Shown here: one piece after another, positions 17,794 to 26,119 of the stretch
Layout: each line of letters starts with the position of its first letter
Numbering within the stretch: the first letter of the stretch is position 1
Assembly: GCF_028473745.1 (NCBI RefSeq)
Contig: NZ_CP101137.1
Coordinates: forward strand, 7,385,501-7,449,500
From: Streptomyces sp. M92
GTDB taxonomy: Bacteria; Actinomycetota; Actinomycetes; Streptomycetales; Streptomycetaceae
Length of the DNA: 64,000 bases
Direction of reading: 5' to 3'
Translations under genes and position numbers: made by a program
Notes under the pieces: generated by a model
Told to the model about the DNA's origin: nothing
Databases searched by the model: none
What the model saw: the letters and a program-made list of their open reading frames with translations, nothing else

Positions 17794-18813
17794 ATGACCT
17801 CGAGTTCCGATGTGATCGCAGACGCTCCGAAGCCTCCTGAGCCGCCCGACGGCGGTTCCGCGTCTTCCGCGACGCTGGGGGGTGAGCAGAAGCGGTCCAT
17901 CGAGCAGATCACGCTGTTGTTGTTCATCACCGTTCCGTTCCTGGCGCTGGTGGCGGCGGTGCCGCTGGCGTGGGGGTGGGGGGTGAGCTGGCTGGACCTG
18001 GGGCTGCTGGCCTTCTTCTACTTCCTGGGCTGCCACGGCATCACCATCGGCTTCCACCGTCACTTCACGCACGGCTCCTTCAAGGCGAAGCGGCCGCTGA
18101 AGATCGCGTTGGCGATCGCGGGTTCGATGGCGGTGGAGGGGCCGCTGGTGCGCTGGGTGGCGGACCACCGCAAGCACCACAAGTTCTCCGACGACGAGGG
18201 GGACCCGCATTCGCCGTGGCGGTACGGCGAGACGGTGCCGGCGCTGATCAAGGGCCTGTGGTGGGCGCACATCGCGTGGATGTTCGACGAGGAGCAGACG
18301 CCGCAGGAGAAGTACGCCCCGGATCTGATCAGGGACCCGGCGCTGCGTGCGATCTCCCGGCAGTTCATCCTGTGGACGGTGGTGTCGCTGGCTCTCCCGG
18401 CGCTGATCGGCGGGCTGGTCACGATGTCGTGGTGGGGCGCGTTCACCGGCTTCTTCTGGGGTTCACTCGTCCGGGTGGCTCTGTTGCACCACGTGACGTG
18501 GTCGATCAACTCGATCTGCCACGCGGTCGGCAAGCGTCCGTTCAAGTCGCGGGACCGCTCGGGCAACGTGTGGTGGCTGGCGGTCCTGTCGTGCGGTGAG
18601 TCGTGGCACAACCTGCACCACGCCGACCCGACGTCGGCGCGGCACGGTGTGATGCGCGGCCAGCTGGACTCGTCGGCGCGGCTGATCCGCTGGTTCGAGC
18701 AGTTCGGCTGGGCGTACGACGTGCGGTGGCCGTCACGCTCGCGTATCGATTCCCGCCGCAACACCGACCAAGGTTCCTCCCGGCGCCGGAAGGAAACCGT
18801 CGAGGCGGCATGA
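17794..18813 (+). CDS. Membrane acyl-CoA (stearoyl-type, delta-9) fatty acid desaturase
   Basis: This di-iron desaturase introduces a double bond into fatty acyl chains and so tunes membrane fluidity. The 339-residue protein has four hydrophobic segments and the three histidine boxes of the acyl-CoA desaturase family: HRHFTH, HRKHH and ESWHNLHH, with a further LLHHVTWSINSICH. The first about 35 residues and the Arg/Ser-rich C-terminus are hydrophilic. The ATG at 17794 follows AGGGG. Its stop overlaps the start of the TetR gene (ATGA), which implies translational coupling. A pair of palindromes upstream suggests repression by that regulator, probably in response to acyl-CoA; this last point is inference. 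Confidence 0.92.
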   Translation: MTSSSDVIADAPKPPEPPDGGSASSATLGGEQKRSIEQITLLLFITVPFLALVAAVPLAWGWGVSWLDLGLLAFFYFLGCHGITIGFHRHFTHGSFKAKRPLKIALAIAGSMAVEGPLVRWVADHRKHHKFSDDEGDPHSPWRYGETVPALIKGLWWAHIAWMFDEEQTPQEKYAPDLIRDPALRAISRQFILWTVVSLALPALIGGLVTMSWWGAFTGFFWGSLVRVALLHHVTWSINSICHAVGKRPFKSRDRSGNVWWLAVLSCGESWHNLHHADPTSARHGVMRGQLDSSARLIRWFEQFGWAYDVRWPSRSRIDSRRNTDQGSSRRRKETVEAA

Positions 18814-19487
18814 TGGTCGCTGTGGCGACCGACTCCAGCAGCACCCCGAGCAATGAGAAGCCGCGGCGTGCGCGTCGCACCCGGATGACCGGTGCCGAGC
18901 GCCGCCAGCAGCTGCTGGAGATCGGTCGCACCCTCTTCGCGGCGAAGGGTTTCGAGGGCACGTCGGTGGAGGAGATCGCGGCGAAGGCCGGGGTTTCCAA
19001 GCCGGTGGTGTACGAGCACTTCGGCGGCAAGGAGGGGCTGTACGCGGTGGTGGTGGACCGGGAGATGCGGCGGCTGCTGGACATGGTGACCGGTTCCCTG
19101 ACCGCGGGCCATCCGCGGGAGCTGTGCGAGCAGGCGGCGTTCGCCCTCCTGGACTACATCGAGGAGTACACGGACGGCTTCCGCATCCTGGTCCGTGACT
19201 CCCCCATCCCGCAGTCGACGGGTTCCTTCGCCTCCCTCATCTCGGACATCGCCACCCAGGTGGAGGACATCCTGGGCCGCGAGTTCAAGAGCCGCGGTTT
19301 CGACGCGAAGCTGGCCCCGCTGTACGCGCAGGCGCTGGTCGGCATGGTGGCGCTGACGGGGCAGTGGTGGCTGGACGTGCGCAAGCCGAAGAAGGCGGAG
19401 GTGGCGGCGCACCTGGTGAACCTGGCGTGGCACGGGCTGGACGGCCTGGAGCCGAAGCCGCGCCTGATAGGGCACCGGAAGAACTAG
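18810..19487 (+). CDS. TetR family regulator of the desaturase operon
   Basis: This 225-residue protein has a TetR HTH at about residues 35-80 (ERRQQLLEIGRTLFAAKGF, TSVEEIAAKAGVSKPVVYEHFGGKEGLY) after an Arg-rich N-terminus. The helical C-terminal domain is all-alpha and ends WWLDVRKPKKAEVAAHLVNLAWHGLDGL. The ATG overlaps the desaturase stop codon. TetR genes coupled to desaturases usually sense fatty acyl-CoA and control membrane lipid composition. By position it should bind the two palindromes at 17700-17730. Family is secure; ligand and target are inferred. Confidence 0.92.
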   Translation: MMVAVATDSSSTPSNEKPRRARRTRMTGAERRQQLLEIGRTLFAAKGFEGTSVEEIAAKAGVSKPVVYEHFGGKEGLYAVVVDREMRRLLDMVTGSLTAGHPRELCEQAAFALLDYIEEYTDGFRILVRDSPIPQSTGSFASLISDIATQVEDILGREFKSRGFDAKLAPLYAQALVGMVALTGQWWLDVRKPKKAEVAAHLVNLAWHGLDGLEPKPRLIGHRKN

Positions 19488-19509
19488 GACCGTACCGGAG
19501 CCGGAGCCC

Positions 19510-20685
19510 ATGCAGCCGCTGCGCGGAATCACCGTCGTCTCACTCGAACAGGCGGTCGCCGCCCCCTACGCCAGCCGTCAGCTCGCCGATCTCGGCGCGC
19601 GGGTGATCAAGGTGGAGCGTCCGGGGCCGGGTGACTTCGCCCGCGCCTACGACACCCGGGTGAAGGGTCTGAGTTCGCACTTCGTGTGGGTGAACCGCAA
19701 CAAGGAGTCCGTGACCCTCGACTTCAAGGACCCGCGGGGCATGGCGGTGCTGCGCCGGCTGATCGCGGGCGCGGACGTGTTCCTGCAGAACCTGGCGCCG
19801 GGTGCGGCGGCCCGTGCGGGGCTCGGTGCCGGGGAACTGCGGGAGCGGCACCCGTCGCTGATCGTGTGCGACATCTCCGGTTACGGCTCGCCCGGCCCGT
19901 ACGAGGGCCGCAAGGCGTACGACCTGATGGTGCAGGCCGAGTCGGGGCTGCTGTCGGTGACGGGGACGCCCCAGGAGATGGCGAAGGTGGGCGTCTCGGT
20001 GTCGGACATCGCCGCCGGGATGTACGCGTACAGCTCGGTCCTGGCGGCGCTGCTGGAGCGGGGTCGCACGGGCCGGGGCGCGCATCTGGACGTGTCGATG
20101 CTGGAGGCCACCGTGGAGTGGATGGGCTTCCCGCTGTACTACGCCGTCGACGGCGCCGAGCCGCCGCGGCGGGCCGGTGCCGCGCACGCGACGATTCACC
20201 CGTACGGCCCCTTCACGGCGGGTGATGGGAAGGTCGTCATGATGGCGATCCAGAACGAGCGCGAGTGGCACGGTTTCTGTGCGGAGTTCCTGGGGCGTCC
20301 GGAGCTGGCCGAGCACCCGCGTTTCGCCACCAACGCGGACCGCAACACGCACCGGGAGGAGCTGGGCGAGCTGATCGCGGCCCGGTTCGCGGAGCTGACC
20401 GGCGCGGAGGCGGTCGAGCTGCTCGGTGCGGTGCCGGTGGCGAACGCGCGGGTGAACACGCTCGCCGAGGTGTGGGACCACCCGCAGCTGGCCGCGCGGG
20501 GGCGCCGGCACGAGGTGCCCACGCCGGCCGGTCCGGTGCCGGCGTTCGCGCCGCCGGGTCCGACGGGGGCGGCGCCCCGTATGGAGGCGGTCCCGGCGCT
20601 GGGCGAGCACACCCGGGCCGTCCTCGGGGAGCTGGGCCTGTCCGGGGAGGAGATCGACGCGTTGGTCGCGGCGGGGGTGGCGTGA
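19510..20685 (+). CDS. CaiB/BaiF family CoA-transferase
   Basis: This class III CoA-transferase has 391 residues. It shows the N-terminal GITVVSLEQAVAAPYASRQLADLGARVIKVE motif, PGPGDFARAYD, WVNRNKESVTLDFKDPRG and QNLAPGAAARAGLG. The active-site region is KAYDLMVQAESGLLSVTG, where the Asp forms the acyl anhydride. The substrate acids cannot be read from the sequence; formyl-CoA:oxalate transferase is one of many family activities. It starts 22 bases after the TetR stop and probably belongs to the same operon, which would link it to acyl-CoA metabolism. Confidence 0.9.
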   Translation: MQPLRGITVVSLEQAVAAPYASRQLADLGARVIKVERPGPGDFARAYDTRVKGLSSHFVWVNRNKESVTLDFKDPRGMAVLRRLIAGADVFLQNLAPGAAARAGLGAGELRERHPSLIVCDISGYGSPGPYEGRKAYDLMVQAESGLLSVTGTPQEMAKVGVSVSDIAAGMYAYSSVLAALLERGRTGRGAHLDVSMLEATVEWMGFPLYYAVDGAEPPRRAGAAHATIHPYGPFTAGDGKVVMMAIQNEREWHGFCAEFLGRPELAEHPRFATNADRNTHREELGELIAARFAELTGAEAVELLGAVPVANARVNTLAEVWDHPQLAARGRRHEVPTPAGPVPAFAPPGPTGAAPRMEAVPALGEHTRAVLGELGLSGEEIDALVAAGVA

Positions 20686-20689
20686 GCGC

Positions 20690-20755
20690 CGCCGACCGGG
20701 ATCGGTGCGGGTGCGCCGCTGACCGGGACCGGCGCGGGCGCGCCGCCGACCGGCG
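20690..20755. repeat. Short imperfect tandem repeat of about 30 bases
   Basis: Units built on GACCGGGATCGGTGCGGG and GACCGGGACCGGCGCGGG recur between the convergent CoA-transferase and VOC genes. They also make small hairpins, so the stretch may serve as a terminator for both sides. Confidence 0.45.
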
Positions 20756-21133
20756 TCACGGCTCCCTCGGTGAGTCCGGTTCCAGGAACTCCAGGCGGTT
20801 GCCGACGGGGTCCGCGCAGTAGAAGCGCCGGTGGCCGGGGAGGGCGTCGTCCCAGGTCACGGGTGTGCCATGGGCTTCCAGCCTCGCGGCGTACGCGTCG
20901 ATCCCGGTGACGCGGAGCCCGGGGTGGGCTTTGCGGGCGGGCCGGAAGCCGGTCGTCTCGACGCCCAGGTGGAGCTGGACCGTGCCGGTCCGGAACCAGC
21001 AGCCGCCGCGGGCGGCGAGCGCGGGCGGCTTGGGCACCTCGGTCAGGCCCAGGGCCCCGGCGTAGAAGGCGCGCAGTGCCTCCTCGGTGCCGGGCGGGGC
21101 GGCGAGCTGGACGTGGTCGACGGCGGTGATCAC
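20756..21133 (-). CDS. VOC family (glyoxalase-like) protein
   Basis: This 125-residue protein has a vicinal-oxygen-chelate fold: ITAVDHVQLAAPPGTEEALRAFYAGALGL at the start, WFRTGTVQLHLGV in the middle and FYCADPVGNRLEFLEP at the end. The last is the classical paired beta-alpha-beta motif with metal-ligand positions His and Glu. Substrate is unknown. Its GTG start overlaps the stop of the upstream tam gene by four bases (GTGA), so the two are translated together. This suggests a related role, perhaps in handling reactive metabolites. Confidence 0.85.
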   Translation of the reverse strand: MITAVDHVQLAAPPGTEEALRAFYAGALGLTEVPKPPALAARGGCWFRTGTVQLHLGVETTGFRPARKAHPGLRVTGIDAYAARLEAHGTPVTWDDALPGHRRFYCADPVGNRLEFLEPDSPREP

Positions 21134-21951
21134 CGGTCGGCCTGCTTCCGGGCGACGGCGAAGATCCGGCGGAAGGGGAACTGGGTGCCGTGCGGCCCCG
21201 GCGGGTAGGCGGCGCGCAGGACGGTGCGGTACTCCTCGACGAAGGCGTCGCGGGCCTCCGGGTCGTCGTCGAGGGCGGTGAGCACGGGCCGCAGCCCCGT
21301 GCCCTTCACCCAGTCCAGTACGGGGTCGTCGCCGGGCAGCAGGTGGACGTACGTCGTCTCCCACACGTCGGCGGTGCAGCCTGCGGCGGCCAGGTGGGCG
21401 AGGTAGGCGCCGGGGGTGAGGACGGCGTCGTCGTGGCGGAGGGTGCCGGCGAGGCGGTGGCGCCAGCGCGGGGAGTGGGCGAGTTCGCGCATCAGGCGGT
21501 GGCTGGGGGCGGCGAAGTTGCCGGGGACCTGGAAGGCGAGGACGCCGCCGGGGGCGAGGCCCGCGATCCAGTCGGGGAACCGTTCCACGTGCGCGGGGAT
21601 CCACTGGAGGGTGGCGTTGCTGATGACGAGGTCGTGGGGTTCGGCGGGGGCCCAGGTGCGGGCGTCGGCGGCGGCGAAGTCGAGGTGGCCGCCGTCTGCG
21701 GTGTCCCCGGTGTGCTGCCGGGCGCGTTCCAGCATCTCGGCGGAGTTGTCGTAGCCGGTGATGCGGGCGGTGGGCCAGCGGTCGGCGAGCAGGGTGGTGA
21801 CGTTGCCGGGGCCGCAGCCGAGGTCGGCGATGCGGGGTCGGTCCCCGGGCAGGTCGGGGACACGGGCGAGGAGGTCGGCGAAGGGGCGGGCTCGGGGGCC
21901 GGCGTGGCGCAGGTACTGGGCGGGGTCCCAGGTGGGGGCGGTGGCGGGCAT
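21130..21951 (-). CDS. tam: Trans-aconitate 2-methyltransferase
   Basis: Tam methylates trans-aconitate, an inhibitor of aconitase formed spontaneously from cis-aconitate. The 273-residue protein has WDPAQYLRHAGPRARPFADLLARV, the SAM-binding IADLGCGPGNVTTLLADRWP, YDNSAEMLERAR, DVVISNATLQWIP-like LVISNATLQWIPAHVERF, and FQVPGNFAAPSH. These are hallmarks of the family. ATG 21951 is chosen for the GGAGG immediately upstream; a longer frame to 21996 lacks a site. It is divergent from the MarR gene tamR, whose operator lies between them. In S. coelicolor TamR is reported to repress tam and respond to aconitate/citrate-type ligands. Confidence 0.9.
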   Translation of the reverse strand: MPATAPTWDPAQYLRHAGPRARPFADLLARVPDLPGDRPRIADLGCGPGNVTTLLADRWPTARITGYDNSAEMLERARQHTGDTADGGHLDFAAADARTWAPAEPHDLVISNATLQWIPAHVERFPDWIAGLAPGGVLAFQVPGNFAAPSHRLMRELAHSPRWRHRLAGTLRHDDAVLTPGAYLAHLAAAGCTADVWETTYVHLLPGDDPVLDWVKGTGLRPVLTALDDDPEARDAFVEEYRTVLRAAYPPGPHGTQFPFRRIFAVARKQADR

Positions 21952-22006
21952 GAGGCCTCCAGAGGCGTGCGGTCCGTGCCGGGTACCCAGCGTCACTCCT
22001 CACTAT

Positions 22007-22048
22007 CTCGACGTCAAGACAGTCGATGTCAAGAGACTTCACATCGAC
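22007..22048. promoter_or_regulatory. TamR-type operator between tam and tamR
   Basis: TCGATGTCAAG (22023-22033) and CTTCACATCGA (22037-22047) form an 11-bp inverted repeat with one mismatch about a 3-base centre. A further half-site TCGACGTCAAG precedes it at 22008-22018. Position and shape fit MarR autoregulation of the divergent pair. Confidence 0.65.
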
Positions 22049-22069
22049 ACAACCACTACACTGATCGTC

Positions 22070-22567
22070 ATGGAGGACGAGGTCGATCGGCTGGTCGCAG
22101 CGTGGCGCCGGGAGCGCCCGGACCTCGACGTGGAACCGCTCGAGGTACTGAGCCGGGTCAGCAGGCTCGCCCGGCACCTGGACCGCGCCCGCCGCCTCGC
22201 CTTCTCCGAGCACAATCTCGAGCCGTGGGAGTTCGACGTCCTGACGGCACTGCGCCGCGCGGGCACCCCGTACCAGCTCTCCCCGGGCCAGCTCCTCACC
22301 CAGACCCTGGTCACCTCCGGCACGATGACCAACCGCATCGACCGCCTCGCCAAGAAGGGCCTGGTGGAACGCCTGCCCGACCCCAGCGACCGGCGCGGCG
22401 TGCTGGTCCGGCTCACGGACGAGGGCCGGGACCGCGCCGACCAGTCCCTGGCGGGCCTGCTGGCCCAGGAGCGCGCGATCCTGGCCGAGCTCTCCCGCGC
22501 CCAGCGCGGTGAACTGGCGGCCTTGCTACGCCAGCTGACCGCCCCGTTCGACAACATCCCCGGTTAG
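22070..22567 (+). CDS. tamR: MarR family regulator TamR
   Basis: This 165-residue winged-helix regulator has RVSRLARHLDRARRLAFSEHNLEPWEFDVLTALRRAGTPYQLSPGQL, the recognition region LVTSGTMTNRIDRLAKKGLVERL and the wing PDPSDRRGVLVRLTDEGR. These are standard for MarR. The N-terminal acidic helix before residue 20 is typical of the urate/trans-aconitate-responsive MarR subgroup. Together with the divergent tam gene this makes it TamR. The ATG at 22070 lies only 22 bases from the operator palindrome and has no Shine-Dalgarno sequence, so a leaderless or very short leader message is likely. Its 3' end overlaps the convergent LuxR gene by 42 bases. Confidence 0.9.
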   Translation: MEDEVDRLVAAWRRERPDLDVEPLEVLSRVSRLARHLDRARRLAFSEHNLEPWEFDVLTALRRAGTPYQLSPGQLLTQTLVTSGTMTNRIDRLAKKGLVERLPDPSDRRGVLVRLTDEGRDRADQSLAGLLAQERAILAELSRAQRGELAALLRQLTAPFDNIPG

Positions 22568-23293
22568 GTCGGCCGGCCCCACCCCGGCCCGCCGCGCCAG
22601 CGCGACGGCCGCGAGCGTCGAGTGCACGCCCAGCTTCCCCAGTACGTTCTGCATGTGGGTCCGCACGGTGTGCGGGGACAGGTACAGCCGCTCGGCGACC
22701 GCCTTGCGCCCGAGCCCGGCCACCATGCAGCGCAGCACCTCCCGCTCGCGCGGCGTCAGCGACTCCACCAGCCGCTCGCTCTCGGTGCGGTGCTTGCGGG
22801 CGGCGGTCAGCTCGCGCAGGACGCCGGTGAGCAGCGCGGGCGGCAGATGCGTCTCATCCCGCAGCACGCCCCGGATCACACTGAGCAGCCGCGACAGCGA
22901 GCAGTCCTTCGCCACCCACCCCGAGGCCCCGGCCCCCAGCGCGAGGGCCGCCCGCCGGGGATCGTCCTTCTCGGCGAGCACGACGGTCCGCACGCCCGGC
23001 TGCCCCGACCGCACCCCGGCGACCAGGGAGATCCCGTCGACCAGCCCGTCCTCGTTGCCCTCGCGCACCGGCACGGCGGGCCGCGCGCCGGGCACATGTC
23101 CGCCCAGGTCGGCGTCGACCAGCAGTACGTCGTACCGCCGCCCCTCGGACGCGGCCCGCTCCAGGCAGCGCAGCGCGGCCGGGCCGCTGCCGGCCGCGGA
23201 GACCTCCACGTCCGGCTCGGCCGCCAGCGCGGCGGCGAGCGACTCGGCGAAGATGCGATGGTCGTCGACGACCAGGACACGGATACGAACCAC
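22526..23293 (-). CDS. NarL/LuxR-type response regulator, orphan
   Basis: This 255-residue regulator has a receiver domain (RIRVLVVDDHRIFAESLAAALAAE, phosphoacceptor in YDVLLVDADLGG, lysine in SGWVAKD). Its C-terminal LuxR HTH is LTPREREVLRCMVAGLGRKAVAERLYLSPHTVRTHMQNVLGKLGV. The receiver is longer than usual, with an insert after the phosphoacceptor (HVPGARPAVPVREGNEDGL). GGAGG upstream of the GTG at 23293 sets the start. No kinase gene is adjacent; the orphan kinase at 7.5-8.9 kb is one candidate partner, without direct evidence. It overlaps the 3' end of tamR on the opposite strand. Confidence 0.9.
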   Translation of the reverse strand: MVRIRVLVVDDHRIFAESLAAALAAEPDVEVSAAGSGPAALRCLERAASEGRRYDVLLVDADLGGHVPGARPAVPVREGNEDGLVDGISLVAGVRSGQPGVRTVVLAEKDDPRRAALALGAGASGWVAKDCSLSRLLSVIRGVLRDETHLPPALLTGVLRELTAARKHRTESERLVESLTPREREVLRCMVAGLGRKAVAERLYLSPHTVRTHMQNVLGKLGVHSTLAAVALARRAGVGPADLTGDVVERGGQLA

Positions 23294-23615
23294 GAAACCC
23301 CCTCCCCCAGGCTCCTGACGGAGCAGGGGCACCCATCGTCTGTCCAGCCACGGAACGCGGAAGACGACACCGGCACGAGTACGGCGCCCGAAGCCCCGTA
23401 ACCACCTGTGCGCTCGGCACTCGGGACGGGTCGCCGCAGCCGCACGGCCGCCGCCGTGCAGTGACCGCCACCCCCGCCCCGGGCGCCGTACCCGGCTGTC
23501 TCGCCCCCTGAACGGCACCGGCCCCCACCGGTGCTGTTCATCAGAGTACGGGCGGGCGCCGGGAGCGGAAGGCTATTTGCAGAACTGACCGCCCGACGCG
23601 TTTATGGTGAGCCGC
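23294..23615. other. Intergenic stretch with hairpins, no gene seen
   Basis: This 322-base gap separates the divergent LuxR regulator and GNAT genes. It contains GCACGGC/GCCGTGC (23442-23459) and a 12-bp stem with one mismatch at 23510-23539. No convincing coding frame is present; both promoters should lie here. Confidence 0.6.
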
Positions 23616-24062
23616 ATGTTTCGTCTCGTGACAGAAGTGGACAGGACACGGCGCGATCTGCTGCGCACCCGCCTCCGGGAGACGAACACGACGGCCTCGT
23701 CCGTCCTGCGTTCCCTGCGCGGAACCCCTCACGAACGCGAACACCCCCTGCACGTCTGGGCCCTCGACCAGTCGTCCGGCGCCCTGGCCGGCGGTCTCGT
23801 CGGCCACACCTGGGCGACCTGGCTGCACGTCACGTACCTGTGGGTCGACGACGGGTGCCGGGGGGCTGGACTGGGCTCGGCACTGCTCACGGAGGCGGAA
23901 CGGACGGCCCGCGACGAACGGGGCTGCGCGGCGGCCCGCGTGGAGACGTGGGACTTCCAGGCCCCGGACTTCTACCGGAAGCAGGGGTACGAGGTGGTGT
24001 GCGTGATCCCGGACTATCCGCCGGGGGTCACGGAGTACACGCTGGTGAGGCGGCTGGGGTGA
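23616..24062 (+). CDS. GNAT family N-acetyltransferase
   Basis: This 148-residue protein has the GNAT fold. GGLVGHTWATWLHVTYLWVDDGCRGAGLGSALLTEAERTARD contains the acetyl-CoA motif R-G-x-G-L-G/S. The Y of FYRKQGYEVV and the final GVTEYTLVRRL strand are typical. The protein ends near the usual length. Acceptor substrate unknown. ATG 23616 (MFRLVTEVD) is preferred, though ATG 23604 is in frame; no strong ribosome binding site is present for either. Confidence 0.85.
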   Translation: MFRLVTEVDRTRRDLLRTRLRETNTTASSVLRSLRGTPHEREHPLHVWALDQSSGALAGGLVGHTWATWLHVTYLWVDDGCRGAGLGSALLTEAERTARDERGCAAARVETWDFQAPDFYRKQGYEVVCVIPDYPPGVTEYTLVRRLG

Positions 24063-24107
24063 GCGGGCCGGCGACTACGGGTTCGGGTCCGGGGCCGGGT
24101 GGGGTCG

Positions 24108-24707
24108 TCACTCGGACTCCAGCCCCATGTCCTTCGCGCTGTAGCGGGGCAGCCCGGCCGTCTCGACGGTCCAGGCACCGAGCTCCGTGGCGAGGGTGAC
24201 CGCCTTGCCGTACGGGAGGTGGAGCCGGTTCTCGTAGGCGGGGCGCCCCTCGGTCCGGCCGATGCTCCACTGGTAGGTCCAGGTGCCGTCGCGCGGGTCG
24301 AGGATCAGGTAGTGGGGGATGCCCATGGCTGGGTAGTCGCGGCTCTTGTCGCGGTAGTCGTTGTCGGGGTTGGAGGGGGAGACGATCTCGATCGCCAGGA
24401 CGATCTCGTGGGGGTCGAGGGGGTCGTCGGTCTCCATGGCATCGTAGGAGCAGACATGCAGGTCGGGGACCCGGAGTTTGCCAAGCAGCTCGTCGTCGGT
24501 GTCGGTCGCCTCGAACACGCCCCAGCCGTCCGGCAGCTGCGGAGTGATCCGGTCCCGCACGCGCGTCGCCGTCAACTGGTGGCGCGGACGCGGACTCATC
24601 ATCATGACGATCTTCCCGTCACTGATCTCGGGCCAGGCGAGGCCGGGCGGGGGTGTGAATTGGTCACGCATGTCGCGCAGTCGCCGGTACAGGGTCTGCT
24701 GAGTCAT
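24108..24707 (-). CDS. Uma2 family endonuclease (DUF820)
   Basis: This 199-residue protein belongs to the Uma2 / DUF820 PD-(D/E)XK-like family. It shows the typical PEISDGKIVMMMSPRPRHQLTATRVRDRI segment, VPDLHVCSYDAME with the PDL/PDV-type Asp, the E-x-x-S-P segment LAIEIVSPSNPDNDYRDKSRDYPAMGIPHYLILDP and a C-terminal strand pair. The catalytic Asp, Glu and Lys (EIVSPS and DKSRDY) are in place. The biological role of these abundant Streptomyces proteins is unknown. GGGAGGA lies before the ATG at 24707. A second member occurs at 41.2 kb. Confidence 0.88.
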   Translation of the reverse strand: MTQQTLYRRLRDMRDQFTPPPGLAWPEISDGKIVMMMSPRPRHQLTATRVRDRITPQLPDGWGVFEATDTDDELLGKLRVPDLHVCSYDAMETDDPLDPHEIVLAIEIVSPSNPDNDYRDKSRDYPAMGIPHYLILDPRDGTWTYQWSIGRTEGRPAYENRLHLPYGKAVTLATELGAWTVETAGLPRYSAKDMGLESE

Positions 24708-24769
24708 GGGTCCTCCCGGTCTCCAGTATGAAGGTGACCGCCTTCGGCTGCGGGCACGAATCGTCCCGC

Positions 24770-25504
24770 TCACCTCGCACCGCCCGAGGAGTCGGCCGCG
24801 GCCCCGACGGCGACCTCGGCCCAGACCGTCAGACCTCCACCCGCTCGCCGCGTCCCCCACCGTCCCGCCAGCGCATCGGTGATCAACAGACCTCGCCCGC
24901 GTTCACACTCCGCCCCGGCCGCAGTCGCCGACGGCGTACCGCCGCTCCTGCCGCTGTCGGTCACCCCGACCGTGACCACATCGCCGGTGAGAGCGCAGGC
25001 GATCGTGACGGTACGGCTGTCGCTGTGCTCCAGGGCGTTGGCGACCAGTTCGCCGATGATGACCACCAGGTCGTCGGTCACGTCGGACGACAGTCCCCAC
25101 GACCGGCATGTGTCCCGGACGTAGTGCCTCGCGATCCGGGCGGAGGCGAGGTCCCTGCCGGGCAGCGCGAGCCGACCGTACGCAGTCGGCGTCGTCGACG
25201 CCCCGCCCACCGATCCTCCCTCTCCACAGGGGCACCCGCCCCGGGCCCCGGCGATGATCAGCGCGTCCGCGAGCGCGTCCGCCAACTGCCCCGCCAGGGA
25301 ACGAAGCTCTCTGCTCCCTGGCTGCGACCCCTCCAGAAGTTCCCGCGCCCGCCCGAGCAGCCGCTCCCCGAGCCCGAGCTGCACCGCCTCCAGATGGTCG
25401 GCGATTCGGGAGACCGGCCCGTCTCCGTCCGTGATGAGCAACGCGGGCCGACCGTGACCGCCGGCCTCGGGCAGGAGCCGTACGCGGCCCGTCCCGTCGC
25501 TCAC
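24770..25504 (-). CDS. ATP-binding anti-sigma-type protein (HATPase_c, AbaA/RsbW-like)
   Basis: The C-terminal half of this 244-residue protein is a GHKL ATPase of the RsbW/anti-sigma kinase type: LASARIARHYVRDTCRSWGL, VVIIGELVANALEHSDSRTVTIA (N box) and ERGRGLLITDALAGRWG (G box). The N-terminal half is specific, with a Cys pair in RGGCPCGEGG. Such proteins accompany XRE-DUF5753 and DUF397 genes in whiJ/abaA-like clusters, and this arrangement is repeated here. The GTG start overlaps the stop of the upstream small gene (GTGA), so they are coupled. A serine kinase activity on an unknown partner is inference. Confidence 0.85.
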   Translation of the reverse strand: MSDGTGRVRLLPEAGGHGRPALLITDGDGPVSRIADHLEAVQLGLGERLLGRARELLEGSQPGSRELRSLAGQLADALADALIIAGARGGCPCGEGGSVGGASTTPTAYGRLALPGRDLASARIARHYVRDTCRSWGLSSDVTDDLVVIIGELVANALEHSDSRTVTIACALTGDVVTVGVTDSGRSGGTPSATAAGAECERGRGLLITDALAGRWGTRRAGGGLTVWAEVAVGAAADSSGGAR

Positions 25505-25857
25505 GACGCCACCGCCGGGCGGGCGTGGATGTCACGGGTGTCGAGGTCGACGCCGTAGGTGGCACACCAGAGGATGTCGCGGCGCAGGCGCTGGATACGG
25601 GCCTTCTCCTCGTCCTCGTACGCGGTGAGGTAGGGGCGGACGAGAGGCGTGGAGCTGCCGTCGATGGGGGCGTGCCAGTGGCGGACGGTGGCAGCCAAGG
25701 CGGCAGTTCGGCGCAGCCGCCGCGCGTCCGGCACTGAGCCTGTCCCCCTCCGCGCCGTCGCTGCCGACGGCGACAGTCTCTCGACTCGGCGATGGCGTCC
25801 GGTCGGCTCCAGGAAGAGCTGTGTCCAGCGGACGAGGTTCCTGCACAGGCGTCGCAT
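25501..25857 (-). CDS. Small conserved hypothetical protein of the whiJ/abaA-like cluster
   Basis: This is a 118-residue basic protein with no recognised domain. The second half, STPLVRPYLTAYEDEEKARIQRLRRDILWCATYGVDLDTRDIHA, looks like a conserved helical motif I associate with small Streptomyces proteins encoded beside AbaA-type ATPases. AAGGGG lies upstream of the ATG at 25857. Its stop overlaps the start of the ATPase gene. The N-terminal part is Arg-rich and may bind nucleic acid, but that is speculation. Confidence 0.7.
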   Translation of the reverse strand: MRRLCRNLVRWTQLFLEPTGRHRRVERLSPSAATARRGTGSVPDARRLRRTAALAATVRHWHAPIDGSSTPLVRPYLTAYEDEEKARIQRLRRDILWCATYGVDLDTRDIHARPAVAS

Positions 25858-25998
25858 GTATGCCCCTTCGGTTTTATTGGGCGCGAGGCAGGGATGCGGG
25901 GATGACCAGGCGTTCTCTCAATATCTGCCGCTGGCTCGACCATGTCTCCCCGCTGGCGCCAACATCCGTTGCCACTAGGCGAGTTGTCGCGAAGCTCT

Positions 25999-26034
25999 GC
26001 AAGCATCGTTGCTTGCGAGCAATATTTCTCGCAA
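25999..26034. promoter_or_regulatory. Overlapping inverted repeats ahead of the XRE-DUF5753 gene
   Basis: GCAAGC-6 nt-GCTTGC (25999-26016) overlaps TTGCGA-10 nt-TCGCAA (26013-26034) in an AT-rich stretch between the divergent small-protein and XRE genes. Autoregulation by the XRE protein is the simplest reading. Confidence 0.45.
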
Positions 26035-26119
26035 TAGTTCTCACTCGAAAGAGTCGCTGTCAGCGAAGGCGCCGAACGCCGACCATGCCGCCGCTACCGT
26101 GCGCACCAGGAGGTAGAAC

